Positions 36,201-44,683 of a stretch of DNA of 45,217 bases are shown here, piece by piece. Numbering within the stretch: position 1 is the stretch's first letter; the number at the start of each line of letters is the position of its first letter. The stretch comes from Nostoc sp. NMS9 (GTDB lineage Bacteria > Cyanobacteriota > Cyanobacteriia > Cyanobacteriales > Nostocaceae): positions 254,203 to 299,419 of the forward strand of contig NZ_JABXKL010000039.1 in NCBI RefSeq assembly GCF_017114995.1, in the 5' to 3' direction. The notes beneath the pieces were generated by a model that made no database searches, was not told the origin of the DNA, and saw only the letters and a program-made list of their open reading frames with translations. The translations under genes and the position numbers were made by a program.

Positions 36201-36418
36201 GCAAATTACCTATCCTTTCTGGTCAAGAGTGCATTAAAGCTTTAAGGAAGGCTAGTTTTTATGTTTTACGACAACGTGGAAGCCACATTATTTTACGTCG
36301 AGATGAGCCATTTGCTGAAGTGGTTGTTCCGAATCATCAAGAATTAGATAAAGGAACTTTATGAGCAATTATCAGACAGGTTGGGCTGAGTGTTGATGAA
36401 TTTATCGAGTTGCTGTAA
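36197..36418 (+). pseudogene. hicA: HicA-like mRNA interferase with in-frame TGA
   Basis: From ATG 36197 the frame reads MSKLPILSGQECIKALRK, then YVLRQRGSHIILRRD with the family GSH (catalytic His30), and PNHQELDKGTL. Then TGA at 36362-36364 stops it at 55 residues. The same frame goes on with AIIRQVGLSVDEFIELL and TAA, exactly the normal end of HicA, where relatives have DKGTLRAIIRQ. A CGA-to-TGA change explains it. The truncated form lacks the last helix; it may be inactive, or this could be a sequencing error. The antitoxin is intact. Confidence 0.85.
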
Positions 36419-36495
36419 GTCAAATACTGGGTGCGATCGCTATTATGAAACATCACAATAAACAAGTGCGATCGCTATTAAACAAAGCTTCAAAA

Positions 36496-38388
36496 TTAAG
36501 GTCGAATCGGCACAAATTCATATTGATCAGTGCCAGGTATTTGTTGAACTTTGACTAAGAAGATGGCATTATCTTTGCGATCGCCTGATTCTGAAAACTG
36601 AATCTTTCCTGTCGCACCATCAACTGAGAAATTTGGATTGTGCAACACATTCTGCAATTCATTGCGCTTGTTAGTTTGCCGCAAACCTGTGACGATCGCC
36701 AAAGTAGCATCATAAGTCGTCGCCGTTCGCCAATTCACTGTTCCACCCCAAAGTTTTAGAGCATTGTGCTCAAAGGGATTACCAGTAAATGCTTGAGGAC
36801 GCCAAGGGACAGCCAGTACCATACCATCAACATCGGCTTTCCCCTCCTCTAGAATCTTTTGCGTGTACAGTCCAGGATTGCTAAATAGTGCTAACTGACC
36901 TTTGTTAGCTCGCGCCACCGCTAGACCTTTCTTTCTTTCATCTATGGGGAAAGTTAATAACAAACCGTCTGCACCAGTTTTTATAGCTTGAGAAATGACT
37001 ATAGAAGGATCAAGATTGGAAGCAGAAACATTACACTTTGTGGGATTAATTTTGCCACCAGCTTTCTTTATTACTTCTTTAAACTCATCCTTGAGCGATG
37101 TATTATCGGTACTTGTATAAGATACACAAACAAGAATATTGGTTTTACGAGCATACTTGATGGCGTAATTAGATAGCTGTTCTGCCACTAAGCGACTACT
37201 GATACTAGTGCGAAATACATTTTCGTATCGACTCTCATTCAATTTTTGATCAGAACTAGTGGGAGATATCATGACTAAACCATTTCCGCTCTGGAAATAC
37301 AGATTGGCAGCATTCTTGAAAGCAAGAGTAGCGTTGGGTCCCACAACAGCCAAAATGTTGTTATCTTCTTTAACAAACTGTCTAGCAATATTTGAGGCTA
37401 TATCTGGCTCATTACCATCATTAGCGATCGCTACCTCCAATAACTTGCTATTGATACCGCCGCTACTATTCACCTCGTCTTGAACCTGAGCTACACCACG
37501 TAGCATTTCTTTTGACAAATCTGGATTATTATCAATGGGTACGCTCACAGCAATTTTGAGCCTATCTCCTTGCTGACGAGCCTTAGCGTTATTCAAATAA
37601 ATCAATGCTTCTGGGTCTGTACGCTCTTTACGATTAGCTTGACGGGATGACTCGAATTTCTTAATAGCAGTTGAACAATCACTGTTGAAAAATGCTTTCA
37701 CTCCAGCTTCTTTATTTGGGTTTGTATCTTGTTTTAATAAAATTTCTTCACCCAAGCTAATTCTGTCATTCAAACTATACGTCTCTTTAGCACAGAAATT
37801 TACTGGAGTCTGAACTATCGGGTGAGGCGGATTTGAGGTTCGGGGCAGTAAAAAAAAGTAGACTAAATTACCACCAATAACTACTCCGATTACGCTGGCT
37901 ACTATATATTGTAGAAAATTGTTATTTCGGGTAGGTCGAGGATTTATCTGAGTCCAGGCATTTGACTGTTTGGGAATTCTGATATCTTCTCTTTTTGCTA
38001 TATCTTTATCTTTGTCGCCGAGAGTTGTTGAATCTTCTCTCTTCCAAATTCGGTCTTCAATTGGTTTTATATCTTCATCCCTGAGTACTAAATGTTCCTG
38101 AAGACGTTTCAACTTAGTGCGAGTTTTATCACTGAGACTAGAATCAGATTCTACTGCCTTACAGAACGCTTCTTCATACTTTTGTAATTTTCTTTTGTAC
38201 TCTTGATAAGGTTTTAAAACCTGAGCTTCTATTGAATCCGTCTCCTCAAGTGCTAGTTGCAGACTCTCCTGTTTCTCTTTTAATGTGATGCGATCAATTT
38301 CATGAATTTCACCACCGCCTTCCTTTGCTAATTCTTGAACTAGTTTGTGATAAATAAGCTTTGGATCGCCTTTTGGTGCTTTAGCTAG
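36496..38388 (-). CDS. Periplasmic-binding (Peripla_BP_6) module in frame with the caspase
   Basis: 630 codons open from directly after a TAG (38389-38391) to the stop at 36496. There is no ATG, GTG or TTG in the first 92 codons; the first candidate is TTG 38112 and the first ATG is about 200 codons later. The segment after the TAG (LAKAPKGDPKL, LQKYEEAFCKAV, LKRLQEHLVLRDEDIKPIE) is the linker typical of cyanobacterial fused caspase/effector proteins. A membrane helix follows at codons about 158-181 (YIVASVIGVVIGGNLVYFF), then a type I periplasmic binding domain like branched-chain amino-acid receptors (AVSVPIDNNPDLSKEMLRG, ILAVVGPNAT, VMISPTSSDQ). It is best read as the second half of a fused receptor-caspase interrupted by one stop. 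Confidence 0.8.
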   Translation of the reverse strand, partial: LAKAPKGDPKLIYHKLVQELAKEGGGEIHEIDRITLKEKQESLQLALEETDSIEAQVLKPYQEYKRKLQKYEEAFCKAVESDSSLSDKTRTKLKRLQEHLVLRDEDIKPIEDRIWKREDSTTLGDKDKDIAKREDIRIPKQSNAWTQINPRPTRNNNFLQYIVASVIGVVIGGNLVYFFLLPRTSNPPHPIVQTPVNFCAKETYSLNDRISLGEEILLKQDTNPNKEAGVKAFFNSDCSTAIKKFESSRQANRKERTDPEALIYLNNAKARQQGDRLKIAVSVPIDNNPDLSKEMLRGVAQVQDEVNSSGGINSKLLEVAIANDGNEPDIASNIARQFVKEDNNILAVVGPNATLAFKNAANLYFQSGNGLVMISPTSSDQKLNESRYENVFRTSISSRLVAEQLSNYAIKYARKTNILVCVSYTSTDNTSLKDEFKEVIKKAGGKINPTKCNVSASNLDPSIVISQAIKTGADGLLLTFPIDERKKGLAVARANKGQLALFSNPGLYTQKILEEGKADVDGMVLAVPWRPQAFTGNPFEHNALKLWGGTVNWRTATTYDATLAIVTGLRQTNKRNELQNVLHNPNFSVDGATGKIQFSESGDRKDNAIFLVKVQQIPGTDQYEFVPIRP

Positions 38389-38391
38389 CTA
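38389..38391 (-). other. Single in-frame TAG between caspase and receptor module
   Basis: TAG on the minus strand follows VEEGYKI and precedes LAKAPKGDP. In related proteins I recall a Lys at this place (GYKIKLAKAP), so AAG-to-TAG would explain the codon. No other stop occurs in the 872-codon frame from 39111 to the final stop at 36496. Confidence 0.8.
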
Positions 38392-39111
38392 AATTTTATA
38401 ACCTTCTTCCACTGGGTAGATTTTAGGTGTCATTGCTGGGGCTTCTTGCTTGACTTTAATACTGGCATATTCATGCAGTTCATCAACAGAAATCCTTCCA
38501 TCTCCGTCTTTATCGGCTGCTCCTTTTTCAATCCCCTCCACTAGATAGCGTGTATAAACTGAAAGTTCTGAACCTTCTTGCTCAAATGAGTACTGAGTTG
38601 ATGTGGAAGAAGTCAGAATTGCTCGTCCTTTTCCGCCTAGCTCCTCTTGCAAATTTACTGTGCTGTCATCTCTTGGAGTCATATCTCGAGCAATTGCCCC
38701 ACTAAAGCAGCAATCCAAAATCACCACCTGTCTCTCAGATTTGCTTTCATTCATATTTTCGTTCAGAACATTAGCTGCTAGTGCTAAGTGCTTAACTAGC
38801 CTTCCATTCTCTTTGCGAGTATTGCAGTTTGATAAGTAAAGCTTGCCGTTTTCATCTTTTATTCCATGACCAGAGAAGTAAAACAGCAACAGGTCTTCTT
38901 TTTGGCGATTGGCAAAAAGTCTGTATATCGCATCTTCCACTTCTTGCCGATTGGGATTTTTTAGTGCTGTAACATCCGTCTCGGCAAATTCTCCCATTTC
39001 TGGGTTTAGTAAAACTCGCTGCATTGCCTCCACATCTTTTGTAGCTGCAAGCAATGAAGTAATATCTGCTCCATACTCGCTTACACCAATTAGCAGCGCT
39101 ACCTTCGCCAT
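38389..39111 (-). CDS. Caspase-like (peptidase C14) protein with EF-hand loop
   Basis: 240 residues. The peptidase fold has its catalytic dyad: His82 in YFSGHGIKD and Cys135 in ILDCCFSG. Opening strand MAKVALLIGVSEYG and EGIEKGAADKDGDGRIS complete it. The DKDGDGRISVDE stretch at 200-211 satisfies an EF-hand loop (D200, D202, D204, G205, I207, E211), suggesting calcium dependence. AAAGGAG 9 bp before the ATG supports the start. It ends at a TAG that is the only stop before 630 further in-frame codons. It is 34 bp downstream of an EACC1 gene, together forming an operon-like pair. Confidence 0.92.
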   Translation of the reverse strand: MAKVALLIGVSEYGADITSLLAATKDVEAMQRVLLNPEMGEFAETDVTALKNPNRQEVEDAIYRLFANRQKEDLLLFYFSGHGIKDENGKLYLSNCNTRKENGRLVKHLALAANVLNENMNESKSERQVVILDCCFSGAIARDMTPRDDSTVNLQEELGGKGRAILTSSTSTQYSFEQEGSELSVYTRYLVEGIEKGAADKDGDGRISVDELHEYASIKVKQEAPAMTPKIYPVEEGYKI

Positions 39112-39145
39112 GTCGCTATTCTCCTTTATTTGTGGAATTTATCGG

Positions 39146-39523
39146 CTAGCTACCTGCGACAAACTTTTGTGCTTGTTCAATGGCGGCGGCTAATTCTTTC
39201 TGACTGCTAGCTTTCACCTTGAGTTTCTTACCGTTAGTCTCGACTTCTAATTCAATAGTTTTGTTACCCAAGCGATCGCCCAAAAATCCCAACAATTTCT
39301 TAAAATTGGCAAGGCTTACCTCTGCCTGCAACACTCCCAGCAGAAAACCTCCAAACGCCTTTGATCCTAAAGGAGTTTCTGTAACTGCTACAAGTTCAGC
39401 GCTTTCTACATCTAAGTTTTTGATTTCTCGCAGGAGATTCCGTGTTTCGCGTTCTTGCTCATCTGCATCTAAGTCTGGATTAGCAAGAGCGATCGTTAAC
39501 TTGACGTTAGATTCAGAACTCAT
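39146..39523 (-). CDS. EACC1 (effector-associated constant component 1)
   Basis: 125 residues. Features: KLTIALANPDLDADEQERET, RNLLREIKNLDVESAELV, an AFGGFLLGVLQAEV central segment, and KTIELEVETNGKKLKVKAS near the end. This matches the small EACC1 proteins that accompany caspase-like, trypsin-like and other effectors in cyanobacteria and actinobacteria. Their exact role is unsettled; a coupling or regulatory subunit is proposed. It lies 34 bp upstream of the caspase gene. Confidence 0.85.
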   Translation of the reverse strand: MSSESNVKLTIALANPDLDADEQERETRNLLREIKNLDVESAELVAVTETPLGSKAFGGFLLGVLQAEVSLANFKKLLGFLGDRLGNKTIELEVETNGKKLKVKASSQKELAAAIEQAQKFVAGS

Positions 39524-39747
39524 TTTGTACCCTTTTCGGTTTTTAGGCAGTTTACTGTCAACTATATTGCCGTGATTTCTCTATTGACATCATATCCGCT
39601 ATGTAAATTTCCTGAAACTTCTTCAATATTTTGACAAAAACTTATAAAATTTAAGTAAAAATTACTAGAAATAGGAGTAAAACTCCTCTCTAACTCTATG
39701 CACTAGTATAAAATTGCAACGCAAAGCACTTTGAATTAATTGGGAAG

Positions 39748-39775
39748 CCTACACTGACCTGACGTACAGTGTAGG
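39748..39775 (-). terminator. Hairpin after ilvD
   Basis: Perfect 9-bp stem CCTACACTG / CAGTGTAGG with a 10-nt loop, 24 bp past the ilvD stop in the direction of its transcription. No T-tract, so it may be a 3'-end structure rather than a full intrinsic terminator. A second overlapping repeat (ACCTGAC...GTCAGGT) can compete. Confidence 0.5.
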
Positions 39776-39798
39776 TAGTTCAGAGCATGTCAGGTTAA

Positions 39799-41484
39799 TT
39801 AAAACAAGTCTAAATCTGTCACAGCACCAATACTGCTAGAAGATACCAATTTGGCATATTTCGCCAACACGCCTTTAGTGTAACGCGGAGTGGGGGGTTG
39901 CCAGTTGGCACGACGACGAGCCAATTCTGATTCAGATATATTCAACTGCAATAAACGAGCAGGTGCATCAATAGTAATACTATCGCCTTCTTCTACAAGA
40001 GCGATCGCACCACCAACTGCTGCTTCTGGAGCAACATGACCAACCACCATACCGTAAGTACCACCAGAAAAACGTCCGTCGGTAATTAATCCCACCACAT
40101 CACCCAATCCAGCACCGATAATTGCTGAAGTGGGAGCCAACATTTCTCGCATTCCAGGGCCGCCTTTAGGCCCTTCGTAGCGGATTATGAGAATATCACC
40201 AGCTTGAATCTTACCAGCCAAAATTGCATCTAAAGAGGCTTCTTCGGATTCAAACACCCGTGCAGGCCCGGTAATTACTGGTTTTTTCACGCCGGTAATT
40301 TTGGCGACAGCTCCTTCCGTTGCCAAATTACCTCTGAGGATGGCTAAATGTCCTTGAGGATACATCGGGTTATTCCAAGTCCGAATCACATCTTGATTGG
40401 CAGATGGTTCTTCTGGTATGTCTGCTAATATCTCTGCAATGGTTTGACCGCTGATGGTGAGGCTATCACCATGTAATAAATCATGCACAAGTAGCATCTT
40501 CATTACTTGCGGAATGCCACCAGCTTTGTGCAAATCTGTAGCTACATATTTACCACTTGGTTTTAAATCACACAAAACGGGAACGCGGGCGCGGATAGTT
40601 TCAAAGTCGTCTATAGTTAACTCTACATCAGCGGCGCGGGCGATCGCTAAAAAGTGCAGTACTGCATTGGTCGAACCACCGACTGCCATAATCACAGAAA
40701 TGGCATTCTCTATAGATTTGCGGGTGATAATTTGACGAGGCAAGATTTGTTTACGAATCGCTTCGACTAGGACGAATGCTGATTTTTCCGTGCTGTCAGC
40801 TTTTTCGGCATCTTCCGCCGCCATTGTCGAGGAATAGGGTAAACTCATCCCCAGCGCTTCAAATGCTGAAGACATGGTGTTAGCTGTGAACATTCCCCCA
40901 CAGGAACCAGCACCAGGACAAGCTCGACCTTCAACCTCTAATAATTCCTTTTCATCAATTTTTCCAGCACTGTATTGACCAACAGCTTCAAAAGAACTGA
41001 CAACAGTTAAATCGCGTCCGTTGTAGTGACCGGGTTTAATTGTGCCACCGTACACAAAGATAGCAGGGATATTCATCCGGGCGATCGCCAGCATTGCCCC
41101 TGGCATATTTTTATCACAGCCGCCAATGGCTAGCACACCATCCATACTTTGTCCGGTACAGGCGGTTTCAATGGAATCGGCAATCACTTCCCGCGACACT
41201 AAGGAATATTTCATCCCTTCAGTTCCCATCGAAATTCCATCGCTAATGGTAATTGTGCCGAACACTTGCGGCATCGCCCCGGCGGTTTTAATCCCCACTT
41301 CTGCCCTTTGCGCCAGTTGATTTATCCCCATATTACAGGGAGTGATCGTGCTGTAGCCATTGGCAATGCCTACAATGGCTTTATTGAAATCTTCATCTTT
41401 AAAACCAACTGCACGCAGCATAGCTCGATTAGGCGATCGCTGCACCCCTTGCGTTACAATTTGGCTGATCAAATTCTCCGACAT
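39799..41484 (-). CDS. ilvD: Dihydroxy-acid dehydratase
   Basis: 561 residues, typical of the IlvD/Edd family. It dehydrates dihydroxy-isovalerate and -methylvalerate in valine, leucine and isoleucine synthesis with an Fe-S cluster. Cluster-region motifs are [11 protein letters not shown] and [17 protein letters not shown]; others are [12 protein letters not shown] and [20 protein letters not shown], with a typical N-terminus ([18 protein letters not shown]). Pieces of its 5' end recur twice in the RTX array to the right. Confidence 0.98.
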   Translation of the reverse strand: MSENLISQIVTQGVQRSPNRAMLRAVGFKDEDFNKAIVGIANGYSTITPCNMGINQLAQRAEVGIKTAGAMPQVFGTITISDGISMGTEGMKYSLVSREVIADSIETACTGQSMDGVLAIGGCDKNMPGAMLAIARMNIPAIFVYGGTIKPGHYNGRDLTVVSSFEAVGQYSAGKIDEKELLEVEGRACPGAGSCGGMFTANTMSSAFEALGMSLPYSSTMAAEDAEKADSTEKSAFVLVEAIRKQILPRQIITRKSIENAISVIMAVGGSTNAVLHFLAIARAADVELTIDDFETIRARVPVLCDLKPSGKYVATDLHKAGGIPQVMKMLLVHDLLHGDSLTISGQTIAEILADIPEEPSANQDVIRTWNNPMYPQGHLAILRGNLATEGAVAKITGVKKPVITGPARVFESEEASLDAILAGKIQAGDILIIRYEGPKGGPGMREMLAPTSAIIGAGLGDVVGLITDGRFSGGTYGMVVGHVAPEAAVGGAIALVEEGDSITIDAPARLLQLNISESELARRRANWQPPTPRYTKGVLAKYAKLVSSSSIGAVTDLDLF

Positions 41485-41983
41485 CTTTTTTCCTTCCGTG
41501 CCATCATCGCAACAGTTGCGATTGTATTATCTGATTTTCTCATGCCTGGGCGATGCGATCGAACATGAGTAATTCTCTATGTTTTACCGTGTCTTTTGGT
41601 CAGCCCTAATTAAAATAAATCTTCATCTAAGCGTTTGTATAAAATAGGGATGATTCTTGTGTATTAAGCATCTAGAGTGTCAGAAATACTAGGGATAGCA
41701 ATACGAATTTAAATATGAAAAAAAGCCATTGCCCCAAGTTCAGGCTCTGACTTTCTACATTTATAGCTCAGTATATTGATATTGATTGCGGTGCAAAGCT
41801 GGAGACACTCTAACTTTGCACTAGAGTTCTTCTTCAAAATTATATCTGCCTTGAAAATAGTGACTAGGGACTGAGGACTGGGAAAGAGATATTTTCCATT
41901 CTCTAGTGCCTTCTGCCTTCTCCCAAGGGGAGACGCTAAAAGCGATCTGCCTCCTGCCTTATTTTCAAGGCAGGAATATTAAA
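41485..41983. other. 499-bp intergenic region between RTX1 and ilvD
   Basis: The 60 bp beyond the ilvD start (to 41543) recur at 44490-44560. No gene seen. Downstream of RTX1 a perfect hairpin CCTGCCTT / AAGGCAGG (41953-41960 / 41967-41974) with ATTTTC loop may end its transcript; an imperfect copy (TCTGC/GCAGA at 44652-44673) follows RTX3. Confidence 0.65.
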
Positions 41984-42646
41984 TTAAAGGATGAAGTCAC
42001 TTGACCCTACTTGTGGTGCTCCTATAAGCCTAATTTGAAACTCAGCCGACAGATCCCCATCAGTGCTACCTTGGATAATACCTCCTGAATAACGGATTTG
42101 ACCTGGTGCGGAGAATTGGGCACTCCCAATAAAAGTGAAAGCTTGGTTGCCCCCAATAGTGGAGTTGGCATCGATAGTAAATAGATCAATTCGATCGCCT
42201 GGCAAGCTACCGTTTCCACGAAAGTCAGTGATTAAGTCACGTGACGAAAGTGGAGTATCAGAAGTTGAGTTGTACTTGAAAATATCATTACCCGATCCTC
42301 CAGTGAGAATATCATTCCCACTACCGCCAGTCAGGACATCATCCCCATCACCACCGATGAGAGTATCAGTCCCAGTACCGCCAGTGAGAATATCTTTGCC
42401 AGTACCGCCATTCAGCCTATCGTTGCCAGCACCACCGTTAAGAGTATCGTTGCCAGCACCACCAAAGATGTTATCGTTGCGACCACCACCGTTAAGGAAA
42501 CTGTTGCCACTACCACCTATAAGGGTACTGTTGCCACCACTAACGTTAACGATATCGCTCTCACCCTTATTGCTACTACTGCTACTACTACTAGAACTGA
42601 CACTAACACTGCCGCTACCGGAGGAAATTGATATTGAAGTTGCCAT
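41984..42646 (-). CDS. RTX calcium-binding repeat protein (RTX1)
   Basis: 220 residues. A Ser-rich N-terminus (nine Ser at 17-25), then about nine hemolysin-type nonapeptides at 37-123 ([27 protein letters not shown]) that bind Ca2+ in a beta-roll. The last 95 residues ([51 protein letters not shown]) are the serralysin-type C-terminal domain linked to type I secretion. No enzyme domain, no signal peptide. AGGAG precedes the ATG. It heads an array of at least three related units. Confidence 0.92.
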   Translation of the reverse strand: MATSISISSGSGSVSVSSSSSSSSSNKGESDIVNVSGGNSTLIGGSGNSFLNGGGRNDNIFGGAGNDTLNGGAGNDRLNGGTGKDILTGGTGTDTLIGGDGDDVLTGGSGNDILTGGSGNDIFKYNSTSDTPLSSRDLITDFRGNGSLPGDRIDLFTIDANSTIGGNQAFTFIGSAQFSAPGQIRYSGGIIQGSTDGDLSAEFQIRLIGAPQVGSSDFIL

Positions 42647-43269
42647 TGATGAATTTCTCCTAAACTTAGAGGGAAAAAAAATTACCTCTTTACTTCCCCA
42701 TTATAAAACGGCATTGTTGATTAAGAGTATAAATTTGGTTTCCTTCAAAGGTATAAAGCAAACAATTTCAAACATGGAATTTGGGAATTTCATACTTTCA
42801 TTCAGGAATGCTGAAAAAACAAGGTGAAAAGCTCAAGAGTGGGAATATATTCTTGAACCAAACCTGATTGGAACAGGTCTTTACTATTAAGTCTAAATAT
42901 TTGAGAATTTTTGAGAATATTTAAGAAGTACTAGATGTATTTAATGATGTTTACATCAAGGTTGTATCAAAAATCATCTGATGTCCTTGTACCTTATGTT
43001 TTTAGTCGTTTAAGTTGGAAAATATCAAGGAATAAGTAGATTTATCCCTACGTAATTATATAGATTTGAGGACCCTGCTACTGTGTTTATAATAACAATA
43101 CTATAGTATTACCCTCCAACTTACTTTTTTCTATTTATAAAAAAGAATAATTAACTTTCTTTTATCCTCTGTTCAGAATAAAATCATCACCCTTTGTTCA
43201 GATCGGGTTGGTTTTGTATATTGATATTTGCTTAGTGGTTGCTGTAGTTATATATAACAAATAATTGCC
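42647..43269 (-). promoter_or_regulatory. Conserved upstream region of RTX1 (about 620 bp)
   Basis: This non-coding stretch recurs upstream of RTX2 with the same order of blocks: the AGGAG leader, GATTAAGAGTAT, the imperfect palindrome ACCTG-ATTGGAA-CAGGT (42862-42878), CTATAGTATTAC (43101-43112) and GCCAATAAGTTAAAAGC (43268-43284). Distances from each ATG agree (216 and 214 bp for the palindrome). The palindrome could be an operator and CTATAGTAT a promoter element; both are inference. No open frame of interest. Confidence 0.7.
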
Positions 43270-43630
43270 AATAAGTTAAAAGCTTTCTTAGACCAATGAC
43301 ACTAAGAAAAGCTTAAAGATTTGTGTAACTTGAATTCATTCCCAGTCTTAAGACTAGAAATGTATTTCGAGAGGGCTGCTGACTATGCTAAAGCTACTGG
43401 AGGCGGAACCTCCCAGGATTGGGGCTGTATTTTAACTTATACCAATTCTGTATGAAGATGCGCTAAACCATATTTAAGTACAAGAAAGAAAAACGAACCG
43501 CAAAGGACGCAAAGGACACAAAGAAAGAAAGAAAGAAAGAAGAAGTTAAAAGGGTTTGGCGCAGCCTCACAAAGAAATGGTATTAGTGCCATTCCCTTAT
43601 TAGACCAGTGCGATCGCTGCACCCCTGGCG
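43270..43630. other. Region with simple repeats and a dispersed element
   Basis: AT-rich filler with a 12-bp palindrome AGTCTTAAGACT, a GGAGG/CCTCC patch near 43400, the dispersed Nostoc motif GCAAAGGACGCAAAGG (43502-43517) and a tetranucleotide run of AAAG at 43520-43543. No gene recognised. Confidence 0.55.
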
Positions 43631-43643
43631 TTACAATTTGGCT
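43610..43643 (-). repeat. Copy of an ilvD 5' segment
   Basis: GCGATCGCTGCACCCCTGGC and the following GTTACAATTTGGCT match 41433-41466, inside the first codons of ilvD, with one mismatch over 34 bp. It supplies the last codons and stop of RTX2. Confidence 0.85.
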
Positions 43644-43831
43644 ATTATGGTATCATCGCGGCCATCGCCGTTAAGGATATCGCTGCCAGCATTATCATTT
43701 AAGATATCGTCGCCGGCATTGCCGTTAAGGACATCGCTGCCAGCACCCCCATTTAGGGTAGGGCGAAGGATAAGTGGGGAACCGTTGATGGTATTGTTGT
43801 CATTAAAAATGATACCGTTGACAATTGCCAT
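43631..43831 (-). pseudogene. Truncated RTX gene (RTX2)
   Basis: 66 codons: a short leader (MAIVNGIIFNDNNTING) then four degenerate RTX nonapeptides (GGAGSDVLN, GNAGDDILN) and an abrupt end in AKL, which is read out of the ilvD-derived segment. The whole serralysin-type C-terminal domain is missing, so secretion is doubtful. Its ribosome site (AGGAG) and long upstream region are well preserved. Confidence 0.82.
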
Positions 43832-44436
43832 TAGTAAGTTTCTCCTGAACTTAGAGGGTAAAAAATAACCTTGTCACTTTTCCATCAGAAAACGGTGTTG
43901 CTGATTAAGAGTATGAATTTGGTTTCCCCAAATGTGTAAAGGAAACAGTTTCAAAGATTGAATTTTTAAATTTCACTCTGTAATTCAGCAACGCCGATAA
44001 AACAAGGCAAAGAAATAACGAGTGGGAAAAGATAACTGAACCACACCTGATTGGAACAGGTCTTTGCTGTTAAGTTTGAAGATTTGAGAAGCACTAGATG
44101 TATTGATGAGATTGGCATCAAAATTATGCCAAGATTGATATCCTTATATCTTTACTGGTTGCAGTAGTAGGCTGCTATGAAACAAGCAGATTTCCTCCTA
44201 CAGAAGCGCATAGTTTTTAGAACGTTTTGATTCTATTCATAATCACAAGACTATAGTATTACTTTCAAGCCTATTTTTTTCTATCTATAAGAAAGAGTAA
44301 TTAACCTGATTTTATTTCTCTCGCTAAAACAAAATCTGAAACCTTTGTTCAGATAGGCTTGGTTTTACTTATTGAGATTTATTTGGTGATTTATCTAGTT
44401 ATGTATAAGGAAGTAATTGCCAATAACTTAAAAGCC
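43832..44436 (-). promoter_or_regulatory. Conserved upstream region of RTX2
   Basis: Second copy of the RTX1 upstream region, with the palindrome at 44045-44061, CTATAGTATTAC at 44251-44262 and GCCAATAACTTAAAAGCC at 44418-44435. Many point differences but few long gaps. No gene seen. Confidence 0.7.
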
Positions 44437-44683
44437 TTGTTAACCAGTGTGATAGCTACATCCCTTACGTCACAACTTGCCTTCTCAAATTCTCTGACAT
44501 CTTTTTCATTAAGTGGCATCATCGTAACTGTTGCGATTGTATTACCTGATTTTCTGATGTATATGCGGCGCAATTTAATAACTATAAACTATAAGAGAGG
44601 CAAGCTAAACTTATCTCTCTTTGCGACTATTCAATTATCAAAATTCTGCATTCTGCCTTATTTTCAAAGCAGATAATATTAAA
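44437..44683. other. Spacer between ilvD fragment copy and RTX3 end
   Basis: Holds the decayed ilvD segment (44446-44560) and then about 120 bp that match the downstream flank of RTX1 (TTCTGCCTTATTTTCAAA, ATTAAATTAAAGGAT). Confidence 0.65.
44446..44560 (-). pseudogene. ilvD: Decayed copy of the ilvD 5' end and upstream region
   Basis: Aligns without large gaps to 41432-41543: AAATTCTCTGACATCTTTTT against AAATTCTCCGACATCTTTTT, and TTGCGATTGTATTACCTGAT against TTGCGATTGTATTATCTGAT. Covers about the first 17 codons and 60 bp upstream; substitutions remove reading sense. Confidence 0.8.

Noticed and set aside
42135..42827. Plus-strand frame antisense to RTX1
   Set aside because: Shadow of the RTX repeats; the Pro-rich product only mirrors GGxGxD codons.
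44391..44573. Small minus-strand frame upstream of RTX2
   Set aside because: Falls on the decayed ilvD segment and the RTX2 leader; no ribosome site or family.
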